Positions 17,815 to 27,449 of a DNA stretch of 64,000 nucleotides are shown here, piece by piece. This DNA is from Bacteroidia bacterium. GTDB taxonomy: Bacteria; Bacteroidota; Bacteroidia; JADZBD01. A model generated the notes under the pieces. The model was not told where the DNA came from. It made no database searches and worked only from the letters and a program-made list of their open reading frames with translations. Numbering within the stretch: the stretch's first letter is position 1; each line of letters starts with the position of its first letter. The stretch spans positions 281,153 through 345,152 of the forward strand of contig JADZBD010000016.1 in the NCBI GenBank assembly GCA_020852255.1. Reading direction: 5' to 3'. Both the position numbers and the translations under genes were made by a program.

Positions 17815-19080
17815 ATGAAGCGAATTGTCTTCTTTTGGACGGCATTTTTTTTCTCTGTGGTGGGGCATGCGGCTTACCTGCTTATCCCCATGGATCAAAC
17901 CCAAAAGAATCACCTTAAGGCTTATGGGGTTGCTTATTGGGTGCTGAAACAGGAAGTGGACGTGCAATGGCTGCTGAATTACCGCGGGGGCAGCTTTATG
18001 ATCAAGTACGATAAGAAATTTGAAAGTGAATGTATATTCCGCGGGGTCACCGCAGATGTGATTGCCGATGCACAAAGCACCGCCATTCTGGCTGAGATGG
18101 CCAACCCGGAAGTGAACATGGATGCCGTGAAACTGGAGAAACCTCCGAAAATTGCCGTGTACTCTCCGAAGACTAAACAACCATGGGATGATGCGGTAAC
18201 ACTCGTACTCACTTATGCTGAAATCCCATATGATGTGATCTATGATGAAGAGGTGATTCAGGACAAGTTATTAAAATACGACTGGCTCCACCTCCATCAT
18301 GAAGATTTCACCGGCCAATACGGGCGGTTCTGGGCGCAATACCGCTTTGCCTCCTGGTACCAGGAGGAGCAGCGAAATTCCGAAGCCAGTGCCAAGGCGC
18401 TCGGATTCTCCAAAGTATCCGAACTAAAACTTGCGGTGGCAAAAAAAATCCGGGATTTTGTGGCCGGAGGAGGATTTTTATTCGCCATGTGCAGTGCCAC
18501 CGACTCATACGACATTGCCCTTGCGGCAGAAGGAATTGATATTTGTGAAAGCATGTTTGATGGTGACGGCGCCGATCCAAATGCCTCTAACAAACTAGAC
18601 TATTCCAAGTGCTTTGCCTTCACCGGATTCCGTCTCAAATCTAATCCAAGTGAATATGAGTTTTCCGATATTGACACCTACTTCACCCGGAGTCAGTATA
18701 ATCTCGTGGAGCAAAATGACCTTTTTACACTCTTTGATTTTTCCGCCAAATGGGATCCCATTCCAACGATGCTCTGCCAGAATCATGAAACGGTGATCCG
18801 CGGTTTCTGGGGGCAAACGGTTTCCTTTAATAAAAAGTACCTGAAACCGGAGGTACTGGTGATGGGGGAATTAAAATCCGCCAACGAAGCCAGGTACATT
18901 CACGGCGATTTTGGAAAAGGAACATGGACATTTTATGGAGGGCACGATCCGGAAGACTACCAGCACCGGGTTGAAGATCCTCCAACAGATCTGAACCTGC
19001 ATCCCAACTCCCCCGGCTACCGGCTGATTCTGAATAACATTCTTTTTCCGGCCGCCCGGAAAAAAAAGCAAAAGACCTGA
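17815..19080 (+). CDS. Exported Bacteroidota protein often annotated as asparagine synthetase B
   Basis: A 421-residue protein with an N-terminal signal peptide (RIVFFWTAFFFSVVGHA). From memory, database relatives are labelled asparagine synthetase B, but the chain lacks the N-terminal Cys glutaminase domain and the PP-loop of AsnB, so that name looks wrong. Visible motifs are YGVAYWVLKQEVDVQWLLNYRGG near the N-terminus and, in the middle, a class-I-glutaminase-like or Rossmann layout (WLHLHHEDFTGQYG; VAGGGFLFAMCSATDSYDIALAAEG with Cys after the strand). I infer a secreted GATase1-like fold of unknown role. It is followed by a barrel protein gene that starts 27 nt later and may be co-transcribed. 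Confidence 0.85.
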   Translation: MKRIVFFWTAFFFSVVGHAAYLLIPMDQTQKNHLKAYGVAYWVLKQEVDVQWLLNYRGGSFMIKYDKKFESECIFRGVTADVIADAQSTAILAEMANPEVNMDAVKLEKPPKIAVYSPKTKQPWDDAVTLVLTYAEIPYDVIYDEEVIQDKLLKYDWLHLHHEDFTGQYGRFWAQYRFASWYQEEQRNSEASAKALGFSKVSELKLAVAKKIRDFVAGGGFLFAMCSATDSYDIALAAEGIDICESMFDGDGADPNASNKLDYSKCFAFTGFRLKSNPSEYEFSDIDTYFTRSQYNLVEQNDLFTLFDFSAKWDPIPTMLCQNHETVIRGFWGQTVSFNKKYLKPEVLVMGELKSANEARYIHGDFGKGTWTFYGGHDPEDYQHRVEDPPTDLNLHPNSPGYRLILNNILFPAARKKKQKT

Positions 19081-19107
19081 TTGCATGCAAAATCGTATTT
19101 TCGGGTC

Positions 19108-20340
19108 ATGCCTGGCCGCATTCTAATTCTTTTAGTATTCCTGACCAACGCTCTTTCTGCACAGCAGGATTCATCCCTGAAGCATGAAATTGAATTCAGG
19201 AGCGACGCCTTTTTCAACTCCGACGCCATCACAGGCCGCTTCTTCCACGCGTTTTACCTGGGAAATTATCTGGACAGTGCCCTCAAATCCAAGGTGAGGG
19301 ATCGCACGCGGTACATTTCGCGATGGGGCGCGGATCTTTCTTACGGAATTCAATGGAATTACAGCCCCGACAGTCTGTTTGGTAAAACAGGAATTCATCT
19401 GCAGGCCGGCCTTTTTGACCGGATGCATGCCAACGGAATTTTCTCCCATGATCTCTTTCACTTGGCTTTTTTCGGAAACGCTGATAAGGCCGGCGAAACG
19501 CTCGATCTGGGCAATTTCAGGTTAAATATGCTTCTGTATCAGCAGCTGCAGTTCGGTATCAGTTGGGAAGCGGACTCCACGAGACGTGGTCATGGTTTTG
19601 CGATTTCGCTGTTGAAAGGAGAACAGAATTACCAGCTGGATGTGAAACAAGCTGATTTGTATACCGCGCCTGACGGAACCTTTATTGACCTCAGCACCCG
19701 GATGGAATCTCACCAAACCGACACGGCCCACCGAGGACCGGGTGCCTTCAACGGCTTCGGAGTTTCGGCTGATATGTACTGGGAATTTCCGTACGTGACC
19801 TGGTTTCACGGCGGTGTGCTGAGTGTGGATCTCAATGACTTTGGCTTTATTGCCTGGAATAAACGATCACTGCACCACCGTCTCGATACGTTCTTACATT
19901 TTGAAGGTGTACAGGTAGATAATCTCTTCGATCTGCAGGAAGGAACCTTTCCGCAGATGAATGCTGATTCCGTATGGAAGAACAACATGAACTATTCCAC
20001 CGGCTCCTATCTTACATTTCTTCCTGCCATCCTCAGCATCCGGGCCACTACCTATTATGGTAAGAAATTTATTGTTGAAAAAGGGATCAATTACCGTTTT
20101 ATGGCAAATGCCCGCCCCTTTTACTACGGCTCCTTTGGCTGGAATATCACACGAGATGTTTTCACTGCGCTGAATGTGTCATACGGCGGCTATGGACGGC
20201 TCAATGCGGGCATGGAAGCGGAAGTGAAATTCGCAAAGCGTTTCAAACTGAATGTGCAATCGTATTATTTGACAGGACTCGCCTTGCCGGACATTACCGG
20301 CGGGTTAGGAGCCGCCTTCACTGCAGGAATCCGCTTTTAA
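19108..20340 (+). CDS. Outer-membrane barrel protein (DUF5723-like)
   Basis: I start this at ATG 19108 (MPGRILILLVFLTNALSAQ), which gives a good signal peptide; the frame is also open from a TTG at 19081. The mature chain of about 390 residues is a series of amphipathic beta-strands rich in Tyr, Phe and Gly, ending in Phe (AAFTAGIRF), as expected for an outer-membrane beta-barrel. It resembles the DUF5723 group of Bacteroidota, with no enzyme motif. The function is unknown. The stop overlaps the convergent ispH stop by 4 nt. Confidence 0.78.
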   Translation: MPGRILILLVFLTNALSAQQDSSLKHEIEFRSDAFFNSDAITGRFFHAFYLGNYLDSALKSKVRDRTRYISRWGADLSYGIQWNYSPDSLFGKTGIHLQAGLFDRMHANGIFSHDLFHLAFFGNADKAGETLDLGNFRLNMLLYQQLQFGISWEADSTRRGHGFAISLLKGEQNYQLDVKQADLYTAPDGTFIDLSTRMESHQTDTAHRGPGAFNGFGVSADMYWEFPYVTWFHGGVLSVDLNDFGFIAWNKRSLHHRLDTFLHFEGVQVDNLFDLQEGTFPQMNADSVWKNNMNYSTGSYLTFLPAILSIRATTYYGKKFIVEKGINYRFMANARPFYYGSFGWNITRDVFTALNVSYGGYGRLNAGMEAEVKFAKRFKLNVQSYYLTGLALPDITGGLGAAFTAGIRF

Positions 20341-21563
20341 CTTAGTCCCAGCTTCCCCAGCCCTTCTTCAGGTGTTAATGCTCCGGGAAACAACGCAGCC
20401 AGTTGCCGGATCACCTCGTCTACCATGGAATCCGGGCAGGAGGCCCCGGAGGTGATCAATATGTCCGTCTGATCCTTTGCCGGAAAACTTAACACAGAAC
20501 TCTCCTCTTGCCTCCGGTGTATATTGAAATGCATAATTTCTCCGTTCTTCTGAACGGAAGCGGCCGATTGAATAAAATAAACCGGCATCTTCTTTTCCAG
20601 AATCTCAACCAGGTGTGTAGTATTTGAACTATTGTATCCCCCGACCACGAAAGCACAGAAACCACCCTTCTCAGCCAAACGGATTGTTGCATCCTGGTTT
20701 TGATTAGTAGCATAACATAATGTGTCGCGGGTATCTGCAAAATGCATCTTCAGGTTCTCCTTTCCATACCGGCGCATCATTGCATTCCGAAAGAGCCCGG
20801 CGATTTCCTCCGTCTCTGATGCAAGCATGGTGGTTTGGTTGACAACACCCACATTTTGCAGGTGTTTGACAGGATCAAAACCCGGGGAATATTTCCCCTT
20901 GAATACCTCTAGAATTTCCTCCGCATTCACTTTTCCTTCAATATATCCCGTGAGAATCAAAGCCTCTTCCCTGTTAAGTACCACAAGAGAAGGCGAATGC
21001 AGGCTGCTGCGGGAAAAAGTTGCCCGTGTTTCCTCATGCTCTGCCTTCCCGTGTATGATTACCGAATATTTTTCTTCTCCCAGCCGGGCCGACCGGTTCC
21101 AAACTTTCTCCACGAACGGGCAGGTCGTGTCATACTTTTTTAACTCCAATCCTCTTTGCTGCAGCATAGTTACAACTTTCACCGATGCGCCGAAAGCAGG
21201 GATGATCACCACATCCTCGGGGGAGATCTCTTCCGGCGGGATGATTACCTTCCCGGCAGTGTCCATCAAAAAACGGACCCCCCGCTCTTCCAGATCCCGG
21301 TTGACGGCGGGATTGTGTATCATCTGAGAAACGAGGAAAATCCTTTTGCCCGGATTTTCACTCAAAGCGCGAAAGGCAATTTCAATGGCATTCTCCACCC
21401 CGTAACAAAAACCAAAATGCCGGGGAATAAAAAAACGAACCGGTCCTAAATCCAACAGCATCGGCTCAAGGCTCTCCCGCCGGGGATCCTGCATAGCCTG
21501 CAGAGCTTTCATCCGCGAAATAACCGGACTCCGGTAAAAAGAAGGTACATCAAACTTCTTCAC
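20337..21563 (-). CDS. ispH: 4-hydroxy-3-methylbut-2-enyl diphosphate reductase (IspH), long form
   Basis: IspH is the last enzyme of the MEP pathway, an Fe-S enzyme that makes IPP and DMAPP. Conserved cysteines are seen in HFGFCYGVENA, DTTCPFVEKVW and TSGASCPDSMVDEVI. This is the longer, about 400-residue form typical of Bacteroidota. The start is set to GTG 21563 (VKKFDVPSFYRS, 408 residues). The ATG at 21578 lies upstream but overlaps a perfect -7 box (21568-21575), and relatives I recall begin M-K-x-F-D-V-P. Transcription is divergent from the PLP decarboxylase gene. Confidence 0.95.
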   Translation of the reverse strand: MKKFDVPSFYRSPVISRMKALQAMQDPRRESLEPMLLDLGPVRFFIPRHFGFCYGVENAIEIAFRALSENPGKRIFLVSQMIHNPAVNRDLEERGVRFLMDTAGKVIIPPEEISPEDVVIIPAFGASVKVVTMLQQRGLELKKYDTTCPFVEKVWNRSARLGEEKYSVIIHGKAEHEETRATFSRSSLHSPSLVVLNREEALILTGYIEGKVNAEEILEVFKGKYSPGFDPVKHLQNVGVVNQTTMLASETEEIAGLFRNAMMRRYGKENLKMHFADTRDTLCYATNQNQDATIRLAEKGGFCAFVVGGYNSSNTTHLVEILEKKMPVYFIQSAASVQKNGEIMHFNIHRRQEESSVLSFPAKDQTDILITSGASCPDSMVDEVIRQLAALFPGALTPEEGLGKLGLS

Positions 21564-21567
21564 AACA

Positions 21568-21575
21568 CAAAGGTA
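21568..21575 (-). promoter_or_regulatory. Promoter -7 box TACCTTTG directly upstream of ispH
   Basis: A perfect TAnnTTTG on the minus strand, 4 nt before GTG 21563. It decides the ispH start and implies a leaderless mRNA. The box overlaps the first codons of the longer ATG-started frame. Confidence 0.55.
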
Positions 21576-21582
21576 CATTTAT

Positions 21583-21590
21583 TACTTTCG
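21583..21590 (+). promoter_or_regulatory. Promoter -7-like box TACTTTCG for the PLP decarboxylase
   Basis: One mismatch from TAnnTTTG, 5 nt before ATG 21596, divergent to the ispH box 7 nt away. It completes a compact divergent promoter pair. Confidence 0.4.
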
Positions 21591-21595
21591 CCGGT

Positions 21596-23032
21596 ATGGA
21601 CTACAGAAGAAAGCTGCACTCACTTGAACAAGTCTCCTCTTTACTGGAACCTTCCCCCGCCTTTCGGGCGGAAGTGCGTGAGGAAGTGGTTCAGTATGCG
21701 GAGAAATTTCTTAACGCTATCCACACCCTGCCTGCCTTTGAATTTCCCCGCCCAGGATCAAAAATACCTGGAGGTTTATTTCCCGGAAATGACCCTGTAC
21801 CTATCGGCACACTTCTGGACGCGCTGAAGAAAGATGTTGATACTCCCGGGCTGAATCCTGCATCCGGAGGACACCTGGGGTATATTCCCGGAGGCGGAAT
21901 ATACTTTTCAGCACTGGGAGACTATTTGGCGGATATCTTTAACCGGTATGCCGGAATTTTCTATGCCGGTCCGGGAGCCGTGCGAATGGAAAATCTTCTG
22001 ATCCGGTGGATGGCACGCATCACGGGATTTCCCGAAGAAGCCGCCGGCAACCTCACTTCGGGAGGCAGTCTGGCCAATCTCATGGCAATTGTAACCGCGA
22101 GGGACGCAAAAAATATTGGTCCGGAAAAAATCCGAAGCTCCGTGATCTATCTCTCCGAACAGAGTCATCATTCTGTACAGAAGGCGATCCGCATTTCCGG
22201 CTTGTCTGAATGCGTTCACCGGCATGTCCGCCTCGACTCAAATTTCCGAATGAAACCGGATCACCTGAAAGAACTTCTGCAACAAGACAAAGCGGCAGGG
22301 CTTGACCCTTTTCTTCTGGTTGCCAATGCCGGCACCACCGATACAGGAGCAATTGATCCGTTGGAAGATTTATCCGAAATTAGCAGAGCGAACGGCATGT
22401 GGATGCATGTGGATGCCGCCTACGGTGGTTTTTTTGTACTGACCGACCAAGGAAGTAAAAAACTGAAAGGCATGAGCCTTGCGGATTCGCTTACCATTGA
22501 TCCGCACAAGGGTCTTTTTCTCCCGTATGGCCTTGGTACGGTGCTGGTAAAAAACAAGCTGCACCTCAATGCTTCCCACCGGTACACAGCGAATTACATG
22601 CAGGATTCATTACAGGCAAACGAAGAACTCTCTCCCGCAGACCTGTCACCGGAACTCACCAAACATTTCCGCGGGTTGCGGCTCTGGCTTCCTTTGCTGT
22701 TACACGGCACCGCCCCCTTTACCGCCTGCCTGGAGGAAAAACTACTGCTTGCCTTGTATTTCCATGAAGAGTTACAAAAGATAGGGTTCCGGGTGGGACC
22801 GCCACCGGATCTATCAGTGGTGATTTACCGTTTTATTCCGAAGCAGGGGGATGCAGATGCGTTCAACCTGGCCCTCCAGGAAAAGGTTGTCAGAGACGGA
22901 AGAGTTTTCATATCCTCCACGCGGATTGATGGTGAGGTCTGGCTGCGCTTTGCCTGCCTCGCATTCCGGACACATCTTTCAACCATCGACACCCTTCTGG
23001 AAGTACTCAGGAATGAGACCAAAAACCGGTAA
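21596..23032 (+). CDS. PLP-dependent amino-acid decarboxylase (group II)
   Basis: A fold-type I PLP enzyme of 478 residues in the aromatic-L-amino-acid/glutamate decarboxylase superfamily. The PLP lysine is in TIDPHKGLFLPYG, with upstream features GNLTSGGSLANLMAI, TDTGAIDPLEDLSEI and WMHVDAAYGGFF. A Tyr/Trp/Phe decarboxylase role is likely, but the exact substrate is not fixed by sequence. The ATG is preceded by a box TACTTTCG, divergent to ispH. No neighbouring amino-acid pathway gene gives a further clue. Confidence 0.92.
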   Translation: MDYRRKLHSLEQVSSLLEPSPAFRAEVREEVVQYAEKFLNAIHTLPAFEFPRPGSKIPGGLFPGNDPVPIGTLLDALKKDVDTPGLNPASGGHLGYIPGGGIYFSALGDYLADIFNRYAGIFYAGPGAVRMENLLIRWMARITGFPEEAAGNLTSGGSLANLMAIVTARDAKNIGPEKIRSSVIYLSEQSHHSVQKAIRISGLSECVHRHVRLDSNFRMKPDHLKELLQQDKAAGLDPFLLVANAGTTDTGAIDPLEDLSEISRANGMWMHVDAAYGGFFVLTDQGSKKLKGMSLADSLTIDPHKGLFLPYGLGTVLVKNKLHLNASHRYTANYMQDSLQANEELSPADLSPELTKHFRGLRLWLPLLLHGTAPFTACLEEKLLLALYFHEELQKIGFRVGPPPDLSVVIYRFIPKQGDADAFNLALQEKVVRDGRVFISSTRIDGEVWLRFACLAFRTHLSTIDTLLEVLRNETKNR

Positions 23033-23049
23033 ATATTCCCTGCATTCCG

Positions 23050-23057
23050 TAACTTTA
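23050..23057 (+). promoter_or_regulatory. Promoter -7-like box TAACTTTA before the RelA/SpoT gene
   Basis: TAACTTTA differs from TAnnTTTG at the last base and sits 7 nt before ATG 23065, in the same close arrangement as other genes here. Confidence 0.35.
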
Positions 23058-23064
23058 CACTGAT

Positions 23065-25284
23065 ATGGGAGACGCTTTGATTGATCTCGAAGCGGAGAAA
23101 AAGGAGATCCTCAAACGGTATCGTTCTCTGCTACGCGCCTGCAAGAGAAAGCAGGAGAAGGGCGACCGTGTGCTTATCCGGAAGGCCTTTGAACTGGCGC
23201 TGGAGGCTCATAAAGATATGCGGCGTAAATCCGGGGAACCTTATATTTACCATCCCATTGCAGTTGCACGCATCTGTGCTGAGGAGATTGGCCTTGGAAT
23301 CACTTCCGTTATCTGTGCGCTTCTTCATGACGTAGTTGAAGACACGGATCTTTCTCTGGACGATATCCAGGGCATGTTCGGAGACAAGGTAGCCCAGATC
23401 ATTGATGGGCTTACCAAGATTCAGGGAGTTTTCGACGCTTCCAAATCCATACAGGCCGAGAATTTCCGGAAAGTGCTGCTCACACTGAGCGACGACGTAC
23501 GCGTGATACTCATTAAGCTGGCCGACCGTTTGCACAATATGCGAACCCTCAGCAGCATGAAGAGAGACAAACAGCTGAAAATCGCCTCCGAAACATTGTA
23601 CCTGTACGCACCCCTCGCCCACCGTCTCGGGCTGAATGCCATTAAAACCGAACTGGAGGATCTCTCGCTTCAGTACACGGAGCCTGAAGTCTATTTTGAC
23701 ATTGAGAAAAAACTGAGGGAGAGCGAACCGGAACGAAAGAAATACATTAACAAATTCATCATCCCGCTTAAGGATAGCCTGGAAGAGACAAAACTAAAGT
23801 TCAAGATTTTTGGCCGCCCGAAATCCATTTTCTCCATTGCCAATAAGATTAAAAGCAAAGGAGTACCTTTTGAAGAGGTATTTGACATCTTCGCCATCCG
23901 CATCATTATTGATTCGGAAGGTGAAAGGGAAAAAGCCGATTGCTGGAGGGTTTATTCTGTGGTAACGGATCACTACCAGCCGAACCCCGACCGACTGCGT
24001 GATTGGGTAAGCACACCTAAAGCCAACGGATATGAATCGTTGCATACAACGGTAATGGGACCAGACGGCCGCTGGGTGGAGGTTCAGATACGTACGACCC
24101 GAATGGATGAACTGGCCGAAAAAGGACTGGCAGCACACTGGAAATACAAGGAAAGCGCTGCGGAAAGAGAGAGCCAGCTTGAGGAATGGATCCGTCGTAT
24201 CCGGGAAATGCTGGAAAGTCCGGCAGAAGATGCCCTGGACTTTATTGATGACTTTAAACTGAATCTCTTCGCCGATGAAATCTTTGTCTTTACACCGAAA
24301 GGAGAAATGCGTACACTGCCTTCCGGATCCACAGCACTTGACTTTGCATTCGATATTCATACAAAGGTAGGAGAGACCTGTATTGCGGCGAAAGTAAATC
24401 ATAAGCTGGTGCCGCTTTCCCACAAACTGAACAGCGGTGACCAGGTGGAGATTATCAACAGCAGCAAACAGGCACCTAAGGAAGATTGGATCACCTATGT
24501 GATAACCGCCAAAGCGAAATCAAAGATTAAAGCAGCGCTCAAAGAAGAAAAGAAAAAAATTGCCGACGAAGGAAGAGATATGCTGGAACGGAAATTCACC
24601 CACCTTAAAATAGAATTTACTGTACAGAACATCAATGATGTGGCAAATTTTTTCAAACTCCCCTCCTCCCAGGAACTGTTCTACCGCATAGCGAGGGGAG
24701 TGATTGACCTGAAACATCTTAAAGAGTACCAGAAACAGCGGGAGAAGGAACGTACCCATCAGACCACCCCCAACAAAAAACCCGAAAAAGCCAATCTGGA
24801 AGATATTGTAGCGGGCGTAAGAGGAAAAACCGATATGCTGGTGATTGGTGAAAACCTTAAAAAAATTGATTATAAACTTTCTCCCTGCTGTTCCCCCATT
24901 CCCGGCGACGATGTCTTCGGATTCATTACCATCAGCGACGGAATTAAAATTCACCGGGTCAACTGTCCCAATGCCCTGGAACTGATGAGCAACTATGCTT
25001 ACCGCATTGTGAAAGCCCGCTGGATGAATCAGGAGATGATCTCCTTCCTGGCAGGGATCAAGGTTACCGGCATAGATGAGATGGGCATTGTGAACCGGAT
25101 CACACAGATCATTTCTTCAGAGCTGAATGTGAACATGCGTTCTATTTCTTTTGATACCGACGATGGTATATTCGACGGAACCATCATGGTTTTTGTCCAT
25201 GATACGGATCACCTGACCGGCCTGATGCAGAAACTCAAACAGGTTCAGGGAGTTCTGACGGTCAGCAGGATGGACACCAACTGA
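23065..25284 (+). CDS. Bifunctional (p)ppGpp synthetase/hydrolase (RelA/SpoT homologue)
   Basis: The stringent-response enzyme of the cell, 739 residues. Domains in order: an HD hydrolase with YHPIAVA and [12 protein letters not shown] (residues about 50-200), a synthetase with [14 protein letters not shown] and [14 protein letters not shown] (about 240-370), TGS ([25 protein letters not shown]), a zinc-finger/helical stretch with [15 protein letters not shown], and a C-terminal ACT domain ([14 protein letters not shown]). The hydrolase HD motif is intact, so it is a bifunctional Rel type. Only a few nt separate it from the fur-like gene downstream, and RSH-Fur-STAS-purA looks like one co-directional run. 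Confidence 0.97.
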   Translation: MGDALIDLEAEKKEILKRYRSLLRACKRKQEKGDRVLIRKAFELALEAHKDMRRKSGEPYIYHPIAVARICAEEIGLGITSVICALLHDVVEDTDLSLDDIQGMFGDKVAQIIDGLTKIQGVFDASKSIQAENFRKVLLTLSDDVRVILIKLADRLHNMRTLSSMKRDKQLKIASETLYLYAPLAHRLGLNAIKTELEDLSLQYTEPEVYFDIEKKLRESEPERKKYINKFIIPLKDSLEETKLKFKIFGRPKSIFSIANKIKSKGVPFEEVFDIFAIRIIIDSEGEREKADCWRVYSVVTDHYQPNPDRLRDWVSTPKANGYESLHTTVMGPDGRWVEVQIRTTRMDELAEKGLAAHWKYKESAAERESQLEEWIRRIREMLESPAEDALDFIDDFKLNLFADEIFVFTPKGEMRTLPSGSTALDFAFDIHTKVGETCIAAKVNHKLVPLSHKLNSGDQVEIINSSKQAPKEDWITYVITAKAKSKIKAALKEEKKKIADEGRDMLERKFTHLKIEFTVQNINDVANFFKLPSSQELFYRIARGVIDLKHLKEYQKQREKERTHQTTPNKKPEKANLEDIVAGVRGKTDMLVIGENLKKIDYKLSPCCSPIPGDDVFGFITISDGIKIHRVNCPNALELMSNYAYRIVKARWMNQEMISFLAGIKVTGIDEMGIVNRITQIISSELNVNMRSISFDTDDGIFDGTIMVFVHDTDHLTGLMQKLKQVQGVLTVSRMDTN

Positions 25285-25315
25285 GCACCTGAGCCTAATT
25301 TCCTTATCTTTAGGC

Positions 25316-25789
25316 ATGCCCGAAAAGAAAGACATTCACCTGCGGGTGAAAGGCATTTTTACCGAATACCTGGAACGAAACGGCCACCGGAAAACACCCG
25401 AACGCTTCGCGATCCTCGACGAAATCTATTCCCATTCAGGGCATTTTGATATTGAAGGTCTGTACATCCACATGAAAAACAAAAAGTACAGAGTAAGCAG
25501 GGCCACGCTTTATAATACAATTGAGTTACTCCTGGAGTGCAATCTGGTTACCCGACATCAGTTCGGGAAAAATCTGGCACAGTTTGAGCGCTCTTTTCAG
25601 TACCGGCAGCATGACCACCTCATTTGTCAGGATTGCGGTAAGGTATTTGAATTCTGCGACCCCCGTATACAGCAGATTCAGCAAACTGCCGGAGAAATTC
25701 TTAACTTCGACATCAGTCATCACAGCCTCAACCTCTTCGGCAAATGCAAGCGGCTGGCCTCCGAAGGGAATTGTGAAAATCAAAAATAA
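25316..25789 (+). CDS. Fur family metal-responsive repressor
   Basis: A winged-helix regulator of 157 residues that would bind Fe, Zn or a peroxide-sensing metal. It has the DNA-recognition region [25 protein letters not shown] and [21 protein letters not shown]. Histidine-rich metal sites are in [19 protein letters not shown] and [17 protein letters not shown]. The CxxC (CQDC) fits a structural zinc site; the C-terminal Cys pair is [10 protein letters not shown], spaced wider than a plain CxxC. Zur, Fur or PerR cannot be told apart by sequence. A box TATCTTTA lies 3 nt before the ATG, so it may also have its own promoter inside the run. Confidence 0.93.
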   Translation: MPEKKDIHLRVKGIFTEYLERNGHRKTPERFAILDEIYSHSGHFDIEGLYIHMKNKKYRVSRATLYNTIELLLECNLVTRHQFGKNLAQFERSFQYRQHDHLICQDCGKVFEFCDPRIQQIQQTAGEILNFDISHHSLNLFGKCKRLASEGNCENQK

Positions 25790-25794
25790 GAAGT

Positions 25795-26139
25795 ATGCAA
25801 TTCAGTCATCAGGTAAAAGAAGAAATGGGTATCGTTGTGTGCAGCCTGCACGGCGAACTCATTGATAAGAACCAGGCTGCCGCCTTTGTAGAGGAAACGG
25901 ACAAGCTGATTGCTTCCGGAAAACTGAAAGTAGTACTGGACCTGGGTGAGCTGAAGTACATCAATTCTTCCGGGCTGAATGTACTGATCAATATGCTTAC
26001 CCGTGCCCGTAAAAACGGTGGCGAAACAATCATCGCGAATGTATCTCCCAAAGTAAAAGAGCTCCTCGTGATTACTAAACTGAACACCGTGTTTACCGTA
26101 ACAGAAAGTGTAGATAAAGCCATCTCAAAACTCAAATAA
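25795..26139 (+). CDS. STAS-domain anti-sigma factor antagonist
   Basis: A single-domain STAS protein of 114 residues like SpoIIAA/RsbV. The phosphorylatable Ser lies in LKYINSSGLNVLINML (residues about 59-75). No cognate anti-sigma kinase or sigma factor is adjacent; a SpoIIE-type phosphatase is encoded about 30 kb away (56324-58270). It sits 5 nt after the fur-like gene and 5 nt before purA, so it is co-transcribed with them. Confidence 0.92.
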   Translation: MQFSHQVKEEMGIVVCSLHGELIDKNQAAAFVEETDKLIASGKLKVVLDLGELKYINSSGLNVLINMLTRARKNGGETIIANVSPKVKELLVITKLNTVFTVTESVDKAISKLK

Positions 26140-26144
26140 CAAGC

Positions 26145-27425
26145 ATGAAAGCGGATGTACTGTTAGGATTACAGTGGGGCGACGAAGGAAAGGGAAAGAT
26201 TGTGGACGTTATCACCCCGGGATACGACATGGTTTGCCGTTTCCAGGGCGGACCAAATGCCGGGCATACTCTTGAATTCAACGGAATCAAGCATGTTCTG
26301 CACATTATACCATCGGGCATCTTCAGAGAAAACTGTATGAACGTGGTCGGAAACGGGGTGGTATTGGACCCTGTGGTATTCCATAAGGAGATCAGTGCCC
26401 TGCGAAAAATGGGAGTGGAGGTAGAGAAAAAGCTGCTTATCTCCAACCGGGCCCACCTTATTCTTCCCAGCCACCGCCTCCTTGACGCAGCCTCTGAGTC
26501 AGCCAAAGGCAAAGAAAAAATCGGAAGCACGCTTAAAGGTATTGGTCCCACATATATGGATAAGACCGGGCGAAACGGACTCCGGGTGGGAGATATTAAA
26601 CTGCCGAATTTTAAAGAAAAGTATCAGCAACTGGTAAACAAACACCGGCAGATCCTGGATGCATACGGGTTCACTTATAATCTGCAGGAGCATGAACCTG
26701 AATTTTTCCGGTGTGTGGAAGAACTAAATAAACTGAACCATATTGATGGCGAGCATTTCCTCAATGCTGAATTGGCAAAAGGAAAAACGGTGCTGGCAGA
26801 AGGCGCACAAGGATCGCTGCTCGATATTGATTTTGGAACTTATCCGTTCGTAACCTCCTCCAACACCATTTGTGCAGGAGCCTGTACCGGACTGGGAATT
26901 GCACCCTCCCGCATCGGAAGAGTACTCGGTATTTTCAAAGCCTATTGTACACGGGTAGGCAGCGGACCTTTTCCTACGGAACTGACAGATGACACCGGTG
27001 AGCTTATCCGCAAAACCGGCAATGAATTCGGCTCCACCACCGGGCGCCCGCGCCGATGCGGCTGGTTAGATCTGCCGGCACTGAAATACGCCATTATGAT
27101 CAACGGGGTTACCGAACTGATCATGATGAAAGCCGACGTACTCAATCCTATTGCCACCATCAAGGTCTGCACCCATTACGAGGTAGGTGGAAAAAAAACA
27201 GATCAATTGCCCTTCGATCTCTGTCAGGTGGAAGCCCGGCCAGTTTATAAAGAGCTGAAAGGCTGGAACAGATCTCTTGAATCGGTTGGCAGTGCTGAAA
27301 ATATGCCCAGGGAATTACTGGATTACATCCATTTTATCGAAACAGAAACCGGCGTTCCCGTTTCCATTGTTTCGGTAGGACCCGACCGAAAACAGACGAT
27401 CATCCGTAACGGCGTTTTGGTCTGA
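26145..27425 (+). CDS. purA: Adenylosuccinate synthetase
   Basis: PurA joins IMP and aspartate using GTP, the first committed step to AMP. The 426-residue chain has the N-terminal P-loop WGDEGKGKIVD, GNAGHTLEF-type residues (PNAGHTLEF), KGIGPTYMDKTGRNGLRVGD, and the ending TGRPRRCGWLDLPALKYA. Length and motifs are normal. The gene is followed closely by the OstA-like gene. Confidence 0.98.
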   Translation: MKADVLLGLQWGDEGKGKIVDVITPGYDMVCRFQGGPNAGHTLEFNGIKHVLHIIPSGIFRENCMNVVGNGVVLDPVVFHKEISALRKMGVEVEKKLLISNRAHLILPSHRLLDAASESAKGKEKIGSTLKGIGPTYMDKTGRNGLRVGDIKLPNFKEKYQQLVNKHRQILDAYGFTYNLQEHEPEFFRCVEELNKLNHIDGEHFLNAELAKGKTVLAEGAQGSLLDIDFGTYPFVTSSNTICAGACTGLGIAPSRIGRVLGIFKAYCTRVGSGPFPTELTDDTGELIRKTGNEFGSTTGRPRRCGWLDLPALKYAIMINGVTELIMMKADVLNPIATIKVCTHYEVGGKKTDQLPFDLCQVEARPVYKELKGWNRSLESVGSAENMPRELLDYIHFIETETGVPVSIVSVGPDRKQTIIRNGVLV

Positions 27426-27449
27426 TTCTTGCGGCGAACAGGTCCCTTT

